Shown: positions 8,035-16,474 of the stretch, one piece after another
How the letters are laid out: each line of letters opens with the position of its first letter
Numbering within the stretch: position 1 is the first letter of the stretch
Origin: Oscillospiraceae bacterium
Lineage (GTDB): Bacteria; Bacillota; Clostridia; Oscillospirales; Oscillospiraceae
Length of the DNA stretch: 61,483 nucleotides
Assembly (NCBI GenBank): GCA_902760845.1
Contig: CACWHX010000013.1
Coordinates: forward strand, 1-61,483
Reading direction: 5' to 3'
Notes under the pieces: model-generated
Told to the model about the DNA's origin: nothing
Databases searched by the model: none
What the model saw: only the letters and a program-made list of their open reading frames with translations
Translations under genes and position numbers: made by a program

Positions 8035-8655
8035 ATGATTCGCGGTGCAGTTTTGGTTTCCGGCAATGGCACGAAGCTGCAAAGTCTGCTGGACTCGATT
8101 TTCTTTGGGGAAATTCCGGAGCTGACCATTGTGGCGGTGATCTCCTCCGACCCACAGGCCTATGCGCTCACACGCGCGAAAAACGCGGGGCTCGAGACCG
8201 TTGTTGTCGAGCCGTCCATGTTTCCGAATGAGAGCAGCTATGACATGGCGATCCGCAACAAGATCAAGGATATGGACATTGATCTTGTGATCGAGGCGGG
8301 CTTCCGTCCCGGCATCGGGCGCGAAACGGCGGGCGCATTTCGCAATCACATTCTGGCGGTGCAGCCGTCGCTGGTGCCGGCGTTTGAGACGCTGCGCGGG
8401 CTGGACGTGCACGAGGCGGCGATTCGCCGCGGGGTGAAGCTCACCGGGGCAACGGCGTATCTCGTCTCGGAGACGGGCGGCGTCGGCCCCGTGCTGCTGC
8501 AGACCGCCGTTCCCGTGCAGGAGGACGACGACGCCGTGACGCTGCAGCGCCGCGTGCTGACGGATGCGGAATGGACGCTGCTGCCCGAGGCGGTAAAGCT
8601 CTGGTGCGCCGGAAAGTTTGAAGTGCGCGGCGGCCGGGCAAAGCGAATGGAATGA
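8035..8655 (+). CDS. PurN-like formyltransferase-fold protein lacking catalytic residues
   Basis: This 206-residue protein has the phosphoribosylglycinamide formyltransferase fold. It starts with a nucleotide loop (VLVSGNGTKLQSLLD) and has the PSLVPAF, GVKLTGAT and GPVLLQTAVPV family motifs. The three catalytic positions of PurN (Asn-x-His before PSLLP and the later Asp) read A108, Q110 and G here. It is therefore unlikely to catalyse formyl transfer and may bind a ligand. It has its own promoter and AAAGGAGG about 8 nt upstream. It stands alone, away from other pur genes. Confidence 0.8.
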   Translation: MIRGAVLVSGNGTKLQSLLDSIFFGEIPELTIVAVISSDPQAYALTRAKNAGLETVVVEPSMFPNESSYDMAIRNKIKDMDIDLVIEAGFRPGIGRETAGAFRNHILAVQPSLVPAFETLRGLDVHEAAIRRGVKLTGATAYLVSETGGVGPVLLQTAVPVQEDDDAVTLQRRVLTDAEWTLLPEAVKLWCAGKFEVRGGRAKRME

Positions 8656-8657
8656 AA

Positions 8658-8692
8658 AATCGCCTGTGGCGGCAATCCCGCCACAGGCGATT
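8658..8692. terminator. Terminator hairpin, left copy flanking repeat element 1
   Basis: AATCGCCTGTGGCGG, loop CAATC, and a perfect 15-bp complementary arm follow the stop of the purN-like gene by 2 nt. The same stem recurs at 8897-8931 with the loop reversed and complemented. Confidence 0.7.
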
Positions 8693-8695
8693 GCA

Positions 8696-8893
8696 GTTTG
8701 TCAAAAAGGGCCTCGCAGAGTTCGCGCCCGGAGGCGCGAAAGGGGTCAAATCATTTTTGCCACGCGGCTTCGCCGTGGGGCAAAAATACTTCTCGCGGAA
8801 TGGATTGCCCTCCTATCGCGAATCGCATTCGCGAACGAGGGCAAGGAATGCAGCGCAAACCCCGCCTGTCGAAAAACTTGTTTTTCGACAGGC
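8696..8893 (+). repeat. Structured GCCTGTC element, full copy 1
   Basis: It runs from TTTGTCAAAAA to TTTTTCGACAGGC, with terminal inverted repeats. Internal hairpins: TTCGCGCC/GGCGCGAA (8721-8740), TTTTTGCC.../...GGCAAAAA (about 8754-8786), an outer TTGCCCTC/GAGGGCAA stem enclosing CGCGAAT-CGC-ATTCGCG (8817-8833), and CTGTCGAAAAAC/GTTTTTCGACAG at the end. No start codon with a ribosome site and no protein-like frame were found. Near-identical sequence recurs near 38.1, 43.4 and 57.1 kb. Confidence 0.85.
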
Positions 8894-8896
8894 TCA

Positions 8897-8931
8897 AATC
8901 GCCTGTGGCGGGATTGCCGCCACAGGCGATT
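8897..8931. terminator. Terminator hairpin, right copy flanking repeat element 1
   Basis: It has the same 15-bp stem as 8658-8692, but the loop is GATTG, the reverse complement of CAATC. The right copy is thus the exact reverse complement of the left copy. It lies 8 nt beyond the stop of the leftward ACT-domain gene. Confidence 0.7.
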
Positions 8932-8939
8932 GCGTTGTT

Positions 8940-9380
8940 TTATCCGGCCAGGATGTGGATGCGCAGCACGCCGGGAACCGCGCGCAGCGCCGCGAGGAAT
9001 GACTCCATCGTGATGCGCATGTTCTCCGTCGCGGCCGTGATCGTCACGGGTGCGACGCCGCTGGTGGGAATGCTCTGGTTGATCGTGAGGATGTTCGCCC
9101 CGTTTCCGGCAAAGATGGCGAGCACGGAGGACAGCACGCCCTGCCTGTCGCGCAGCTCCAGATTGAACGTGACGAGATGGCCGCGGGACATGTCCTGAAA
9201 CGAGCTGACGAAATCCTTGTATTTATAAAACGCGCTGCGGCTGATATCCACGCGCGCCGCCGCCTGCGCCACGGTGCGCACCTCGCCGGTCTCCAGCAGC
9301 TCCTTGGCCTCGACGACCTTGCTGAAAATCTCCGGTAAAATACTGGCCTCGACCAGGTAATACTTCGGTTTGTTTCCCAT
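8940..9380 (-). CDS. UPF0735 / PheB-like ACT-domain protein
   Basis: This 146-residue protein has an N-terminal helix-turn-helix-like segment (TVAQAAARVDISRSAFYKYKD) and a C-terminal ACT domain (HLVTFNLELRDRQGVLSSVL). This is the layout of the UPF0735 family, represented by B. subtilis PheB. ACT domains bind amino acids, so a role in sensing an amino acid is likely, but a DNA target is not known. ATG at 9380 follows AAAGGAGGG. Confidence 0.88.
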   Translation of the reverse strand: MGNKPKYYLVEASILPEIFSKVVEAKELLETGEVRTVAQAAARVDISRSAFYKYKDFVSSFQDMSRGHLVTFNLELRDRQGVLSSVLAIFAGNGANILTINQSIPTSGVAPVTITAATENMRITMESFLAALRAVPGVLRIHILAG

Positions 9381-9480
9381 GGATGTGCGCCCTCCTTTGC
9401 GGCATCTGTTCGCAGTAGAAAAGCAGATGTTTTTACTTCGCGCACTTATGTTATATCACATCAGAGCGGAAGACGCAAGC

Positions 9481-9520
9481 ACAAAGCGCCGGAGCTGCAT
9501 TTGCGGCTCCGGCGCTTTGT
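9481..9520. terminator. Bidirectional 15-bp hairpin
   Basis: ACAAAGCGCCGGAGC and its complement flank a short loop between the ACT-domain gene and the 70-residue membrane gene. It ends the leftward transcript of the latter. Confidence 0.6.
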
Positions 9521-9733
9521 TTATGGAATTTGAAGCCCGATTTGGCCGAGCGGGCCCTGCACCGCGTCGGAGTGCAGAAAATCAGAGATCTGCTGGAAGT
9601 CATAGTACTCGCTGGCCGTCTCCCACACGCGGTCGGGGCTGCCGCCGGAGAGCAGACCGACGCCGAGCACAATCTCGCCGAGGATCAGAAGGCAGAGCGC
9701 GGTGATGAGTACAATTTTCCATGCTTTTTTCAT
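9521..9733 (-). CDS. Small single-pass membrane protein
   Basis: This 70-residue protein has one hydrophobic segment (about 7-29, IVLITALCLLILGEIVLGVG) after a lysine-rich start, and a hydrophilic tail. It is not recognised as a family member. The start ATGA overlaps the stop of the DUF1700-like gene by 4 nt, so the two are co-translated and may form one membrane complex. Confidence 0.6.
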   Translation of the reverse strand: MKKAWKIVLITALCLLILGEIVLGVGLLSGGSPDRVWETASEYYDFQQISDFLHSDAVQGPLGQIGLQIP

Positions 9734-10797
9734 ACGACCTCAACCTCCTTGCAGCAAAAGCGTTTTCCCAACCGGACAACGACGCGGATCCAGCCGCAGG
9801 TGACGCGCAGCAAAAACCAGATGGCCAGCCACACGAGCACCAGCGCGACCGCAAACACCGACGCGCCGCCGCCGAGCAGCAGCAGCATATCCGCCACGAC
9901 CGAGAAGCCGAGAAACGCCGTCGCAAAAATGCCGACGCCCGCGCCCAGCGCGCCCACGCCGATGGCAAACAGCGCAAGATTCAGCACGACCAGCGCCAGA
10001 AATACCGGGACGCCGATCACAATCGCCGGGATCAGGTAGAGCACAACCAGCAGTCCGTTCGTTTTGGTGATGGTCTGCGGCGCGCCGTCATCGTCGGCTT
10101 CCGTGGGCACATCATCAAAGTCGTCCTCAGTCTGATCCTCGAGCTCGAGGGCCGCTTCCTCCGCCGTCTCGTCCGGTTCTTCCTCTTCGGAGATGATCTC
10201 CGCCTCCAGCGCGACGACTGCTTCGCCGTCCGTGCCGGACTCGATCGGCTCCGCGGCCGCCTCAGGGGCCGCCTCCGCGTCTGTGGGCAGCGCGGTCTCC
10301 AACGCGGCCTCGGCCTCGGCGGGCGGCGCTTCCTCGCCTGTGGGCTCAGAGGGCTCCTCCGCCTTCGCCGCCGGCGCTTCCGCCTCGACAGGCGTGGCAT
10401 CCGCGGGGACATCGGACGCTTCCTCCGCGCCCGCTTCGACGGGGGTCTCCGCCTCCGCCTCTGCGGCCTGCGGCGGCTCGACCGCGTGGAACGCATCCGC
10501 ATTGACCGGCTCTGCCGGCTCGGTATGCGCCGTCTCCGCCCGCTCCGGCGCGACGACGGCCGCGGCCGTCGGCGTGACGACGCCCCTGTCGGCATAGCGG
10601 ATGAGCGCGACGGCGACCTTGGTGGGATTCCCGATTTCCTGGATGAGCTTGTCCTCATCCTCCGCCACGTCGAACAGGTGTTCCATTTGCGCAATCAGCG
10701 ACGTGCGGGTATCTTCGTCGGTGATCAGGCCGAGCAGGCTGCTGACCTCCGCCATGTAGCTTTGTCTGTTGATAACGGTCACCTCCATTGTGGACAT
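9730..10797 (-). CDS. DUF1700-like membrane protein with long acidic linker
   Basis: Residues 1-75 form a helical domain like DUF1700 (YMAEVSSLLGLI ... LIQEIGNPTKVAVAL). Residues about 80-245 are a low-complexity Glu/Ala/Pro-rich segment. Residues about 250-355 hold three to four membrane helices and a basic tail. The start is uncertain. ATG at 10797 or 10788 lies only a few nt from the predicted transcription start. GGAGGTGACC (10778-10787) is inside the frame, and the next ATG (10755) is 22 nt beyond it. Function is unknown: relatives often control membrane or sigma factors. Confidence 0.65.
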   Translation of the reverse strand: MSTMEVTVINRQSYMAEVSSLLGLITDEDTRTSLIAQMEHLFDVAEDEDKLIQEIGNPTKVAVALIRYADRGVVTPTAAAVVAPERAETAHTEPAEPVNADAFHAVEPPQAAEAEAETPVEAGAEEASDVPADATPVEAEAPAAKAEEPSEPTGEEAPPAEAEAALETALPTDAEAAPEAAAEPIESGTDGEAVVALEAEIISEEEEPDETAEEAALELEDQTEDDFDDVPTEADDDGAPQTITKTNGLLVVLYLIPAIVIGVPVFLALVVLNLALFAIGVGALGAGVGIFATAFLGFSVVADMLLLLGGGASVFAVALVLVWLAIWFLLRVTCGWIRVVVRLGKRFCCKEVEVV

Positions 10798-10807
10798 ACC
10801 GATCTTT

Positions 10808-10836
10808 ATTATATTGCACCTTTTGAACGCGGTCAA
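10808..10836 (-). promoter_or_regulatory. Predicted sigma-A promoter for the DUF1700-like unit
   Basis: On the minus strand TTGACC (10831-10836), a 17-nt spacer and TATAAT (10808-10813). The expected transcription start is about 10801, which would leave almost no leader before the ATG at 10797. Confidence 0.55.
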
Positions 10837-10887
10837 GAGCGAAAATGTGAAATCACAGCTGAAACCGTCAAAAACAGGCAGCGGCGC

Positions 10888-10916
10888 TTGACAAGCCACG
10901 GCGGATTTACTACAAT
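10888..10916 (+). promoter_or_regulatory. Predicted sigma-A promoter for proS
   Basis: TTGACA (10888-10893), a 17-nt spacer and TACAAT (10911-10916). The leader would be about 45 nt, too short for a T-box. Confidence 0.7.
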
Positions 10917-10970
10917 GAAACAGTTATACCAAGGAATCTTTTCCTGAATGGATAAAGGAGAATGGCACCT

Positions 10971-12407
10971 ATGGCAAAAGATAAAAAAGTAGAGCAGATC
11001 ACCGACATGGAGGTCGATTTTGCGCAGTGGTTCACCGACGTGTGCATCAAGGCGGAGCTGGTCGATTATTCCGGCGTAAAGGGGCTTTTCATCCTGCGGC
11101 CCTATGGCTACGCCATCTGGGAAAACATCCAGCGCATTCTGGACGAAAAGTTCAAGGAGACCGGACACGAGAACGTGTCCATGCCGCTGCTGATCCCGGA
11201 ATCGCTGCTGCAGAAGGAAAAGGACCACGTCAAGGGCTTTGCGCCGGAGTGCGCGTGGGTCACCGTGGGCGGCAGCGAGGAGCTGCCGGAGCGGCTGAGC
11301 ATCCGCCCAACGTCCGAGACGCTGTTTTGCGAGCACTGGAGCCATGTGGTGCACAGCTGGCGCGATTTGCCGTGCCTGTATAACCAGTGGTGCAGCGTGC
11401 TGCGCTGGGAAAAGACGACGCGCCCGTTCCTGCGCGGCCGCGAATTTCTCTGGCAGGAGGGGCACACGCTCCACGCCACGGAGGCGGAAGCGCGCGAGGA
11501 GACGCTGCGGATGCTGGAAATTTACGCTGACACCTGCGAAAATTACCTCGCCATGCCCGTCATTCGCGGCAACAAGACGGAAAAGGAGAAGTTCGCTGGC
11601 GCGGTGAATACCTACACCATCGAGTGCATGATGCACGATCACAAGGCGCTGCAGTCCGGCACCAGCCACTATTTCGGCGACGGGTTTGCGCGCGCGTTCG
11701 ACATTACGTTTACCGATAAGGACAACACGCTGCACTATCCGCACGAGACGTCGTGGGGCCTGTCCACCCGCATCATCGGCGGCATCATCATGACGCATGG
11801 CGACAACAGCGGGCTCGTCCTGCCGCCGCGCATCGCGCCGGTGCAGGTGATCGTCCTGCCCATCGCGGCGCACAAGCCAGGCGTGGCGGAGCGGGCGGAG
11901 ACGCTCGTCACCCGCCTGAAGGCCGCGGGGGTGCGCGTGAAAGGCGATTTCAGCGACAACAGCCCCGGCTGGAAGTTTGCCAACTGGGAGATGAAGGGCG
12001 TGCCGCTGCGCGTGGAGCTCGGCCCGAAGGACATCGAAAACGACCAGTGCGTCGCCGTCCGGCGCGACAACGGCGAAAAGATCCCCGTGCCGCTCGATGA
12101 GTTGGAGACGCGCATCCCCGCGCTGCTGGACGATGTGCAGCAGGGCCTGTTTGACAAGGCCAGGCGCAATCTCGACGAGCACACGTATCCGGCGCATACG
12201 CTGGAGGAGGCCAAAACGATCCAGGCCGAGCGCGGCGGCTTCATCAAGACGATGTGGTGCGGAGATCCCGCGTGCGAGCTGGAAATGAAGGACAAGGCCG
12301 GCATGTCCAGCCGCTGCATCCCCTTTGCGCAGGAGCGCCTGGGCGATGTCTGCCCCGTGTGCGGCAGACCCGCGAGAGAGATGGTTTACTGGGGCGTCGC
12401 ATATTGA
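10971..12407 (+). CDS. proS: Prolyl-tRNA synthetase, archaeal/eukaryal type
   Basis: This is a 478-residue class II synthetase. Motif 2 reads [24 protein letters not shown] and is followed by the HAT segment. The ATP-binding and anticodon-binding regions are followed by the zinc-like C-terminal domain (MWCGDPAC ... CPVCGRP) and the terminal Tyr (GVAY). The length and lack of the INS editing domain match the ProRS type 3 form found in many Clostridia. ATG at 10971 is preferred: AAAGGAG is 10 nt upstream, while ATG at 10962 is almost on top of it. Confidence 0.95.
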   Translation: MAKDKKVEQITDMEVDFAQWFTDVCIKAELVDYSGVKGLFILRPYGYAIWENIQRILDEKFKETGHENVSMPLLIPESLLQKEKDHVKGFAPECAWVTVGGSEELPERLSIRPTSETLFCEHWSHVVHSWRDLPCLYNQWCSVLRWEKTTRPFLRGREFLWQEGHTLHATEAEAREETLRMLEIYADTCENYLAMPVIRGNKTEKEKFAGAVNTYTIECMMHDHKALQSGTSHYFGDGFARAFDITFTDKDNTLHYPHETSWGLSTRIIGGIIMTHGDNSGLVLPPRIAPVQVIVLPIAAHKPGVAERAETLVTRLKAAGVRVKGDFSDNSPGWKFANWEMKGVPLRVELGPKDIENDQCVAVRRDNGEKIPVPLDELETRIPALLDDVQQGLFDKARRNLDEHTYPAHTLEEAKTIQAERGGFIKTMWCGDPACELEMKDKAGMSSRCIPFAQERLGDVCPVCGRPAREMVYWGVAY

Positions 12408-12454
12408 GACACGCTTGTGCCCGGCTGCAGCCGCAGCCGGGCACAAGCGTGTCT
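12407..12454. terminator. 22-bp perfect hairpin after proS
   Basis: AGACACGCTTGTGCCCGGCTGC pairs perfectly with 12433-12454 across a 4-nt loop. It starts in the stop codon of proS and lies 14 nt before the end of the leftward gene, so it serves both. Confidence 0.65.
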
Positions 12455-12467
12455 GTGCGATTTGCGA

Positions 12468-13097
12468 TTAGTTTGCCTCCAGGCGCGCGTGCAGCTTGTT
12501 CAGCAGTGCGTCGGTCAGCGCCTGATGCTCCTGCACGTTGAGCTCCGCCTCGCGATTGACCGTATAGCGGAAGGTCTCGTCCGACATATACTTCGAGAGC
12601 GCGCGAATTTCAGCGCGCATGGACGCGATGACCGCAAGGCTCATGTGCGCCGCCGCGATCAGCTCCGGCACGTCCTCGTCCCGGCATACGTCGGCGATTT
12701 TGTCCAGCATTTCCAGCAGTCGGCACATGATATACACCAGCTCGTTCGGGATGCCGCAGGCGACGCGCGCCGCGCTTTCGATCTCGTCCGCCGTCGCGCG
12801 CTCCTCTTTCAGCCGCCGCGTCAGCGGTGTGTGCGAGCGCGTGACCTCCTCCGCCTCGATGAGCATATATTCCCGAAGCTGGCGCAGCTCCTCCGCCACG
12901 TCCTTGAGCGATTCCGCCTCCGCCTCGCCCGCGAGCGAGAGGGAGAGCGCCCCGATGGACGCCGCAAGACCGCCTGTGACCGCCGCCGCGCTCGCGGCGC
13001 GCGGCTTGCGCTCCGGCGCGGCCAGCTCGCCCAGATACTCCCGCAGGGAGAGCTCGCCGAGCTTTTTCAGTTTGATCGTTTTTTCCGCCTCTGCCAT
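12468..13097 (-). CDS. Cyclodeaminase/cyclohydrolase-like (FtcD C-terminal fold) protein
   Basis: This 209-residue, mostly helical protein begins MAEAEKTIKLKKLGELSLREYLGELAAPERKPRAA and has an Ala/Gly-rich helix pair (SAAAVTGGLAASIGALSLSLA). Size and layout match the formiminotetrahydrofolate cyclodeaminase / methenyl-THF cyclohydrolase (FchA) family. The usual PGGG motif before the Ala-rich helix is replaced by RAASAAA, so substrate binding may differ. The start at 13097 follows AAGGAGG. It is a single-gene unit facing the proS terminator. Confidence 0.55.
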   Translation of the reverse strand: MAEAEKTIKLKKLGELSLREYLGELAAPERKPRAASAAAVTGGLAASIGALSLSLAGEAEAESLKDVAEELRQLREYMLIEAEEVTRSHTPLTRRLKEERATADEIESAARVACGIPNELVYIMCRLLEMLDKIADVCRDEDVPELIAAAHMSLAVIASMRAEIRALSKYMSDETFRYTVNREAELNVQEHQALTDALLNKLHARLEAN

Positions 13098-13416
13098 TGG
13101 ATGACCTCCTTAGAAATCTGCAGTGTGCAGTGTGTTGATTAATTTGGAATATATCATGGGAAAACCTGCTTGTCAAGGTTGGAACAAGGAGCGGGGAGAA
13201 AAAGCCGGGCTTGCATGATGTGCACAAAACGACTTTGTAAAAAACCATCGGAATTGTGGATTTTCTTTCGAAGAAAGCGGTTTTACTTTTTCACCATTTC
13301 TGTTACAATTACATTGAGCGGACATGCTCGCATGGATTTTGTTTCGATTCGAGATTTGTCACGACGATCCATCCTACGGATATCTCACGGTACAACAGAC
13401 AGGAGGGTGAGCGATT
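13098..13416. other. Intergenic region before the Na/Pi transporter
   Basis: These 319 nt hold no supported gene. A possible promoter for the transporter is TTTACT (13280-13285), a 16-nt spacer and TACAAT (13302-13307). The short direct repeat CAGTGTG occurs twice near 13122-13135. The leader (about 100 nt) has no recognised riboswitch motif. Confidence 0.4.
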
Positions 13417-15180
13417 TTGGGGCTCTCCAATGTGATTTCGCTTCTGGGCGGTCTGGCGCTGTTTCTCTATGGCATTTCCCTGATGGGCGACGGGCTGAAC
13501 ATGGTCGCCGGAAACCGGCTTGAGGTCGTTTTATACCGGCTGACCAGCAACCCCCTGAAGGGGATCCTGCTCGGCGTCGGCGTCACGGCGCTGATTCAGT
13601 CCTCCTCCGCCACGAGCGTCATGGCCATTGGTTTTGTGAATTCCGGCCTTATGGAGTTTTCCCAGGCGGTGAGCATCATTCTCGGCTCCATTGTCGGCAC
13701 CAGCATCACGGGCTGGATCGTCAGCCTGTCGTCGCTCGGGCAGAGCGGCGGCTGGACGGCGATCTTTTCCACCGCGTTTATCACAGGCATTGTGGCCGCG
13801 ATCGGCATCTGCCTTCTCAAATTCAGCAAAAACCCCGTCCGCAACCGCGTGGGCACGATCCTGCTCGGCTTTGCCGTTTTGATGTTCGGCATGGGCACCA
13901 TGAGCGACGCGGTGAGCCCGCTGCGGGAGGACGAGACGTTCATCGCGCTGCTCACCAAGTTTTCAAACCCGCTGCTCGGCATCCTGGTGGGCATCGTGTT
14001 CACCGCCGTCATCCAGTCCTCCTCGGCCGCGGTGGGCATCCTGCAGGCGCTGAGCATGACGGGGGCGCTGTCGTTTTCCGCGGCCTACCCCATCATTCTC
14101 GGCATCGCGGTGGGCAGCGCGCTGCCGGTGCTGCTCAGCGCGCTCGGCGCGTCGCTGAACGCGCGGCGCACGGCGCTGGTTCATCTCATTATTGACATTC
14201 TGGGCGCGCTGTTTTGCGGCATCGTGTTTTATGTGGTCAATGCGGTGCGTCCGTTTTCGTTCCTGGACGCGGTCATGACGCCGGTCAGCGTCGCCGCGCT
14301 GAACACCGCCTTCCGCATCGTCACGGTGGTGGTTCTGACGCCGTGTATCGGCCTTCTGGAGCGGCTGTCCCGCGTCCTGATGAAGGGCGAACCGGAGCGG
14401 GCCGGCGAGGCGAACGTCGGCGAGTGGGACCGGCTGGAGGAGCGTTTCCTCGCGCACCCGCCGCTCGCCATCGAGCAGAGCCGCCTGACCGTGGACTCCA
14501 TGGCGGACTGCGTGCGGAGCAATCTGTTCCATGCGTTTGCCCTGCTGAAAAACTACTCCGACGAGGGCTTTCGCGCCGTGGAGGAGCAGGAGGATTCCGT
14601 GGACCGGTATGAGGACCGGCTCGGCGCGTATCTGATCCAGATTACGGGGCACGAGCTCAACCCGCAGCAGACGGCCGAGGTGTCGAAGTACCTGCACACG
14701 ATCGGCGACCTGGAGCGCATCGGCGACCACGCGGTGAACATTGCCGAGACCGCGAGGGAGATGGGGACCCAAAAAATCTCGTTCTCCCAGAAGGGCGTGC
14801 GGGAGATGGACGTGCTGATCGCGGCCGTGACCGAGATTGTGAATCTTTCGTTCGCCGCGTTTTCGGACAACGACATCGACCTGGCATACCGCATCGAGCC
14901 GCTGGAGGAGCTGATCGACAATCTCTGCGACGAGATGAAGCTGCACCACGTCGAGCGCCTGAAGACCGGCGAATGTACGCTGCACCACGGCTTCGCGTTC
15001 ACGGACCTTATTACGAATCTGGAGCGCGTCGGCGACCATTGTTCCAACATCGGCGTGGCGCTCATCGAGCTGGAGTCGGACTCCTTCGACGCGCACGAGT
15101 ATGTCAACAGCCTCATGAAGCTGCACACGCACAGCTTCGACCGGTATTACGCGGAGTACAGCGCGAAGTATTCCATATAA
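13417..15180 (+). CDS. Na/phosphate cotransporter with C-terminal PhoU domain
   Basis: This protein is 587 residues. The membrane half contains two inverted copies of the Na/Pi repeat, each with the QSSSA signature (ALIQSSSATSVM near residue 63 and AVIQSSSAAVGI near 200). The C-terminal half (about 350-587) is helical and PhoU-like, with paired ExxxD motifs (GDLERIGDHAVNIAE and NLERVGDHCSNIG). It imports phosphate with sodium in the YjbB/NptA family. The start is TTG at 13417, supported by AGGAGGGTGA 6 nt upstream. Confidence 0.93.
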   Translation: MGLSNVISLLGGLALFLYGISLMGDGLNMVAGNRLEVVLYRLTSNPLKGILLGVGVTALIQSSSATSVMAIGFVNSGLMEFSQAVSIILGSIVGTSITGWIVSLSSLGQSGGWTAIFSTAFITGIVAAIGICLLKFSKNPVRNRVGTILLGFAVLMFGMGTMSDAVSPLREDETFIALLTKFSNPLLGILVGIVFTAVIQSSSAAVGILQALSMTGALSFSAAYPIILGIAVGSALPVLLSALGASLNARRTALVHLIIDILGALFCGIVFYVVNAVRPFSFLDAVMTPVSVAALNTAFRIVTVVVLTPCIGLLERLSRVLMKGEPERAGEANVGEWDRLEERFLAHPPLAIEQSRLTVDSMADCVRSNLFHAFALLKNYSDEGFRAVEEQEDSVDRYEDRLGAYLIQITGHELNPQQTAEVSKYLHTIGDLERIGDHAVNIAETAREMGTQKISFSQKGVREMDVLIAAVTEIVNLSFAAFSDNDIDLAYRIEPLEELIDNLCDEMKLHHVERLKTGECTLHHGFAFTDLITNLERVGDHCSNIGVALIELESDSFDAHEYVNSLMKLHTHSFDRYYAEYSAKYSI

Positions 15181-15191
15181 AGAAAACACGA

Positions 15192-15221
15192 GCCGCCGGG
15201 AGCACAAATGCTCCCGGCGGC
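15192..15221. terminator. Terminator hairpin after the Na/Pi transporter
   Basis: GCCGCCGGGAGCA and its complement with a 4-nt loop, followed by TTTGCGTGTTTTG. Shared with the convergent PLP-enzyme gene. Confidence 0.65.
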
Positions 15222-15241
15222 TTTGCGTGTTTTGGGCTGTT

Positions 15242-16453
15242 TTATGCGTTGTGGCGCTCGATGGCCGCCTGGATGCGGCGCAGGCCCTCGGCGATGATGC
15301 TGCGGGGCATGGCGAGATTCAACCGGATGCAGCCCGCGGCGTTGCCGACGAAGAGGGAGTTGCCGCCCTCCAGCAGCACGCCCGCCTCGTTTGCGAAGAA
15401 GTCCGGCAGATCGTCCACATCCGGCAGCACGCGGCTCAGATCCACCCACGCGAGATACGTCGCCTCCGGCGTCTCATATATCGCGTCCGGCAGATTTTTG
15501 TCCAGGAACGTCTGGAGATAGGCGAAATTCCCGTCCAGATAGGCCCGGAGCTGCTCCAGCCACGCGCCGCCGTCCGTATACGCGGCCTTGTGCGCCGCGA
15601 CGGAGAGGGGGTTGACAAAGCCGACCATCTTGTCCCGCTTGCAGAAGGCCCTGCGCAGCTTCGCGTCGCGGATGATAATGTCCGAAAACATCAGCCCCGC
15701 CATGTTGAACGTCTTGCTCGCGGACATGCAGGTGATGAGCTTTTGATAGTCCGGCATGATTTTGCCCATGGGAATGTGGCGCCTGCCCTGCCGGGTCAGG
15801 TCGCAGTGAATTTCGTCCGAGACGAGCCAGAGGTCGTTCCGCTCCACAATGTCCGCCACGCGGCGCAGCTCCGCCTCCGCCCACATGCGGCCGGTGGGAT
15901 TGTGCGGGTTGCACCAGATGACGAGCCGGACCTTCGGGTCCGCCGCCTTTTGGGCGAAATCGTCAAAGTCGATGGAGAAATGTCCGTTCTCGCGCTTCAG
16001 GTCGGAGCAGACGAGCTCCACGGCGTTATACGTCGCCGTGTGCTTGAAAAAACCATAGGCCGGGGTCACGATGAGAATTTTCTCGTCCCTGCCCACCAGC
16101 AGCTCGCCCAGCTGATACAGCGCTGGGATCACGCCCGCGGAGTAGACCAGCTCCTCCTTCGGAAAGTCCCAGTCATAGCGGTCGCGGCACCACTTGGAAA
16201 ACGCCGCGTAGTACCCGTCGTCAAACACCTGGCTGTAGCCGAAGATGCGGTCGTCCACGCGGCGCTTGATCGCGTCGCAGATTTCCGGCGGCGTGGCGAA
16301 CTCCATATCCGCCACCCACATGCGGACGAACTCCTCGTCCTTGTAGGGGAACACCTTCTCCGGCCCCGCGTGGAAGATATAGCTGCGAAAGCCGTCCGTA
16401 TTCATGGCGTTGGTGCCCCGGCGCTCGATGATCTCGTCAAAGTTGTACTGCAT
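15242..16453 (-). CDS. MalY/PatB-family PLP enzyme (C-S lyase / aminotransferase)
   Basis: This is a 403-residue fold-type I PLP enzyme. WVADMEFATPPEI at the start, NPHNPTGR, the DEIHCDL loop and the PLP lysine in SASKTFNMAGL are typical of PatB/MalY cystathionine beta-lyases, which split cystathionine or related thioethers to a thiol, pyruvate and ammonia. ATG at 16453 follows CAGGAGTG. It is read together with prmA (21 nt upstream gap). The exact substrate is inferred from family only. Confidence 0.88.
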   Translation of the reverse strand: MQYNFDEIIERRGTNAMNTDGFRSYIFHAGPEKVFPYKDEEFVRMWVADMEFATPPEICDAIKRRVDDRIFGYSQVFDDGYYAAFSKWCRDRYDWDFPKEELVYSAGVIPALYQLGELLVGRDEKILIVTPAYGFFKHTATYNAVELVCSDLKRENGHFSIDFDDFAQKAADPKVRLVIWCNPHNPTGRMWAEAELRRVADIVERNDLWLVSDEIHCDLTRQGRRHIPMGKIMPDYQKLITCMSASKTFNMAGLMFSDIIIRDAKLRRAFCKRDKMVGFVNPLSVAAHKAAYTDGGAWLEQLRAYLDGNFAYLQTFLDKNLPDAIYETPEATYLAWVDLSRVLPDVDDLPDFFANEAGVLLEGGNSLFVGNAAGCIRLNLAMPRSIIAEGLRRIQAAIERHNA

Positions 16454-16474
16454 GGTTGGTCACTCCTGTTCGTT

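Noticed and set aside
8696..8893. Short open frames inside the structured element
   Set aside because: Frames are not preserved between copies, while the stems are; no ribosome site.
10800..10970. T-box leader before proS
   Set aside because: The promoter leaves only about 45 nt of leader and no T-box motif is present.
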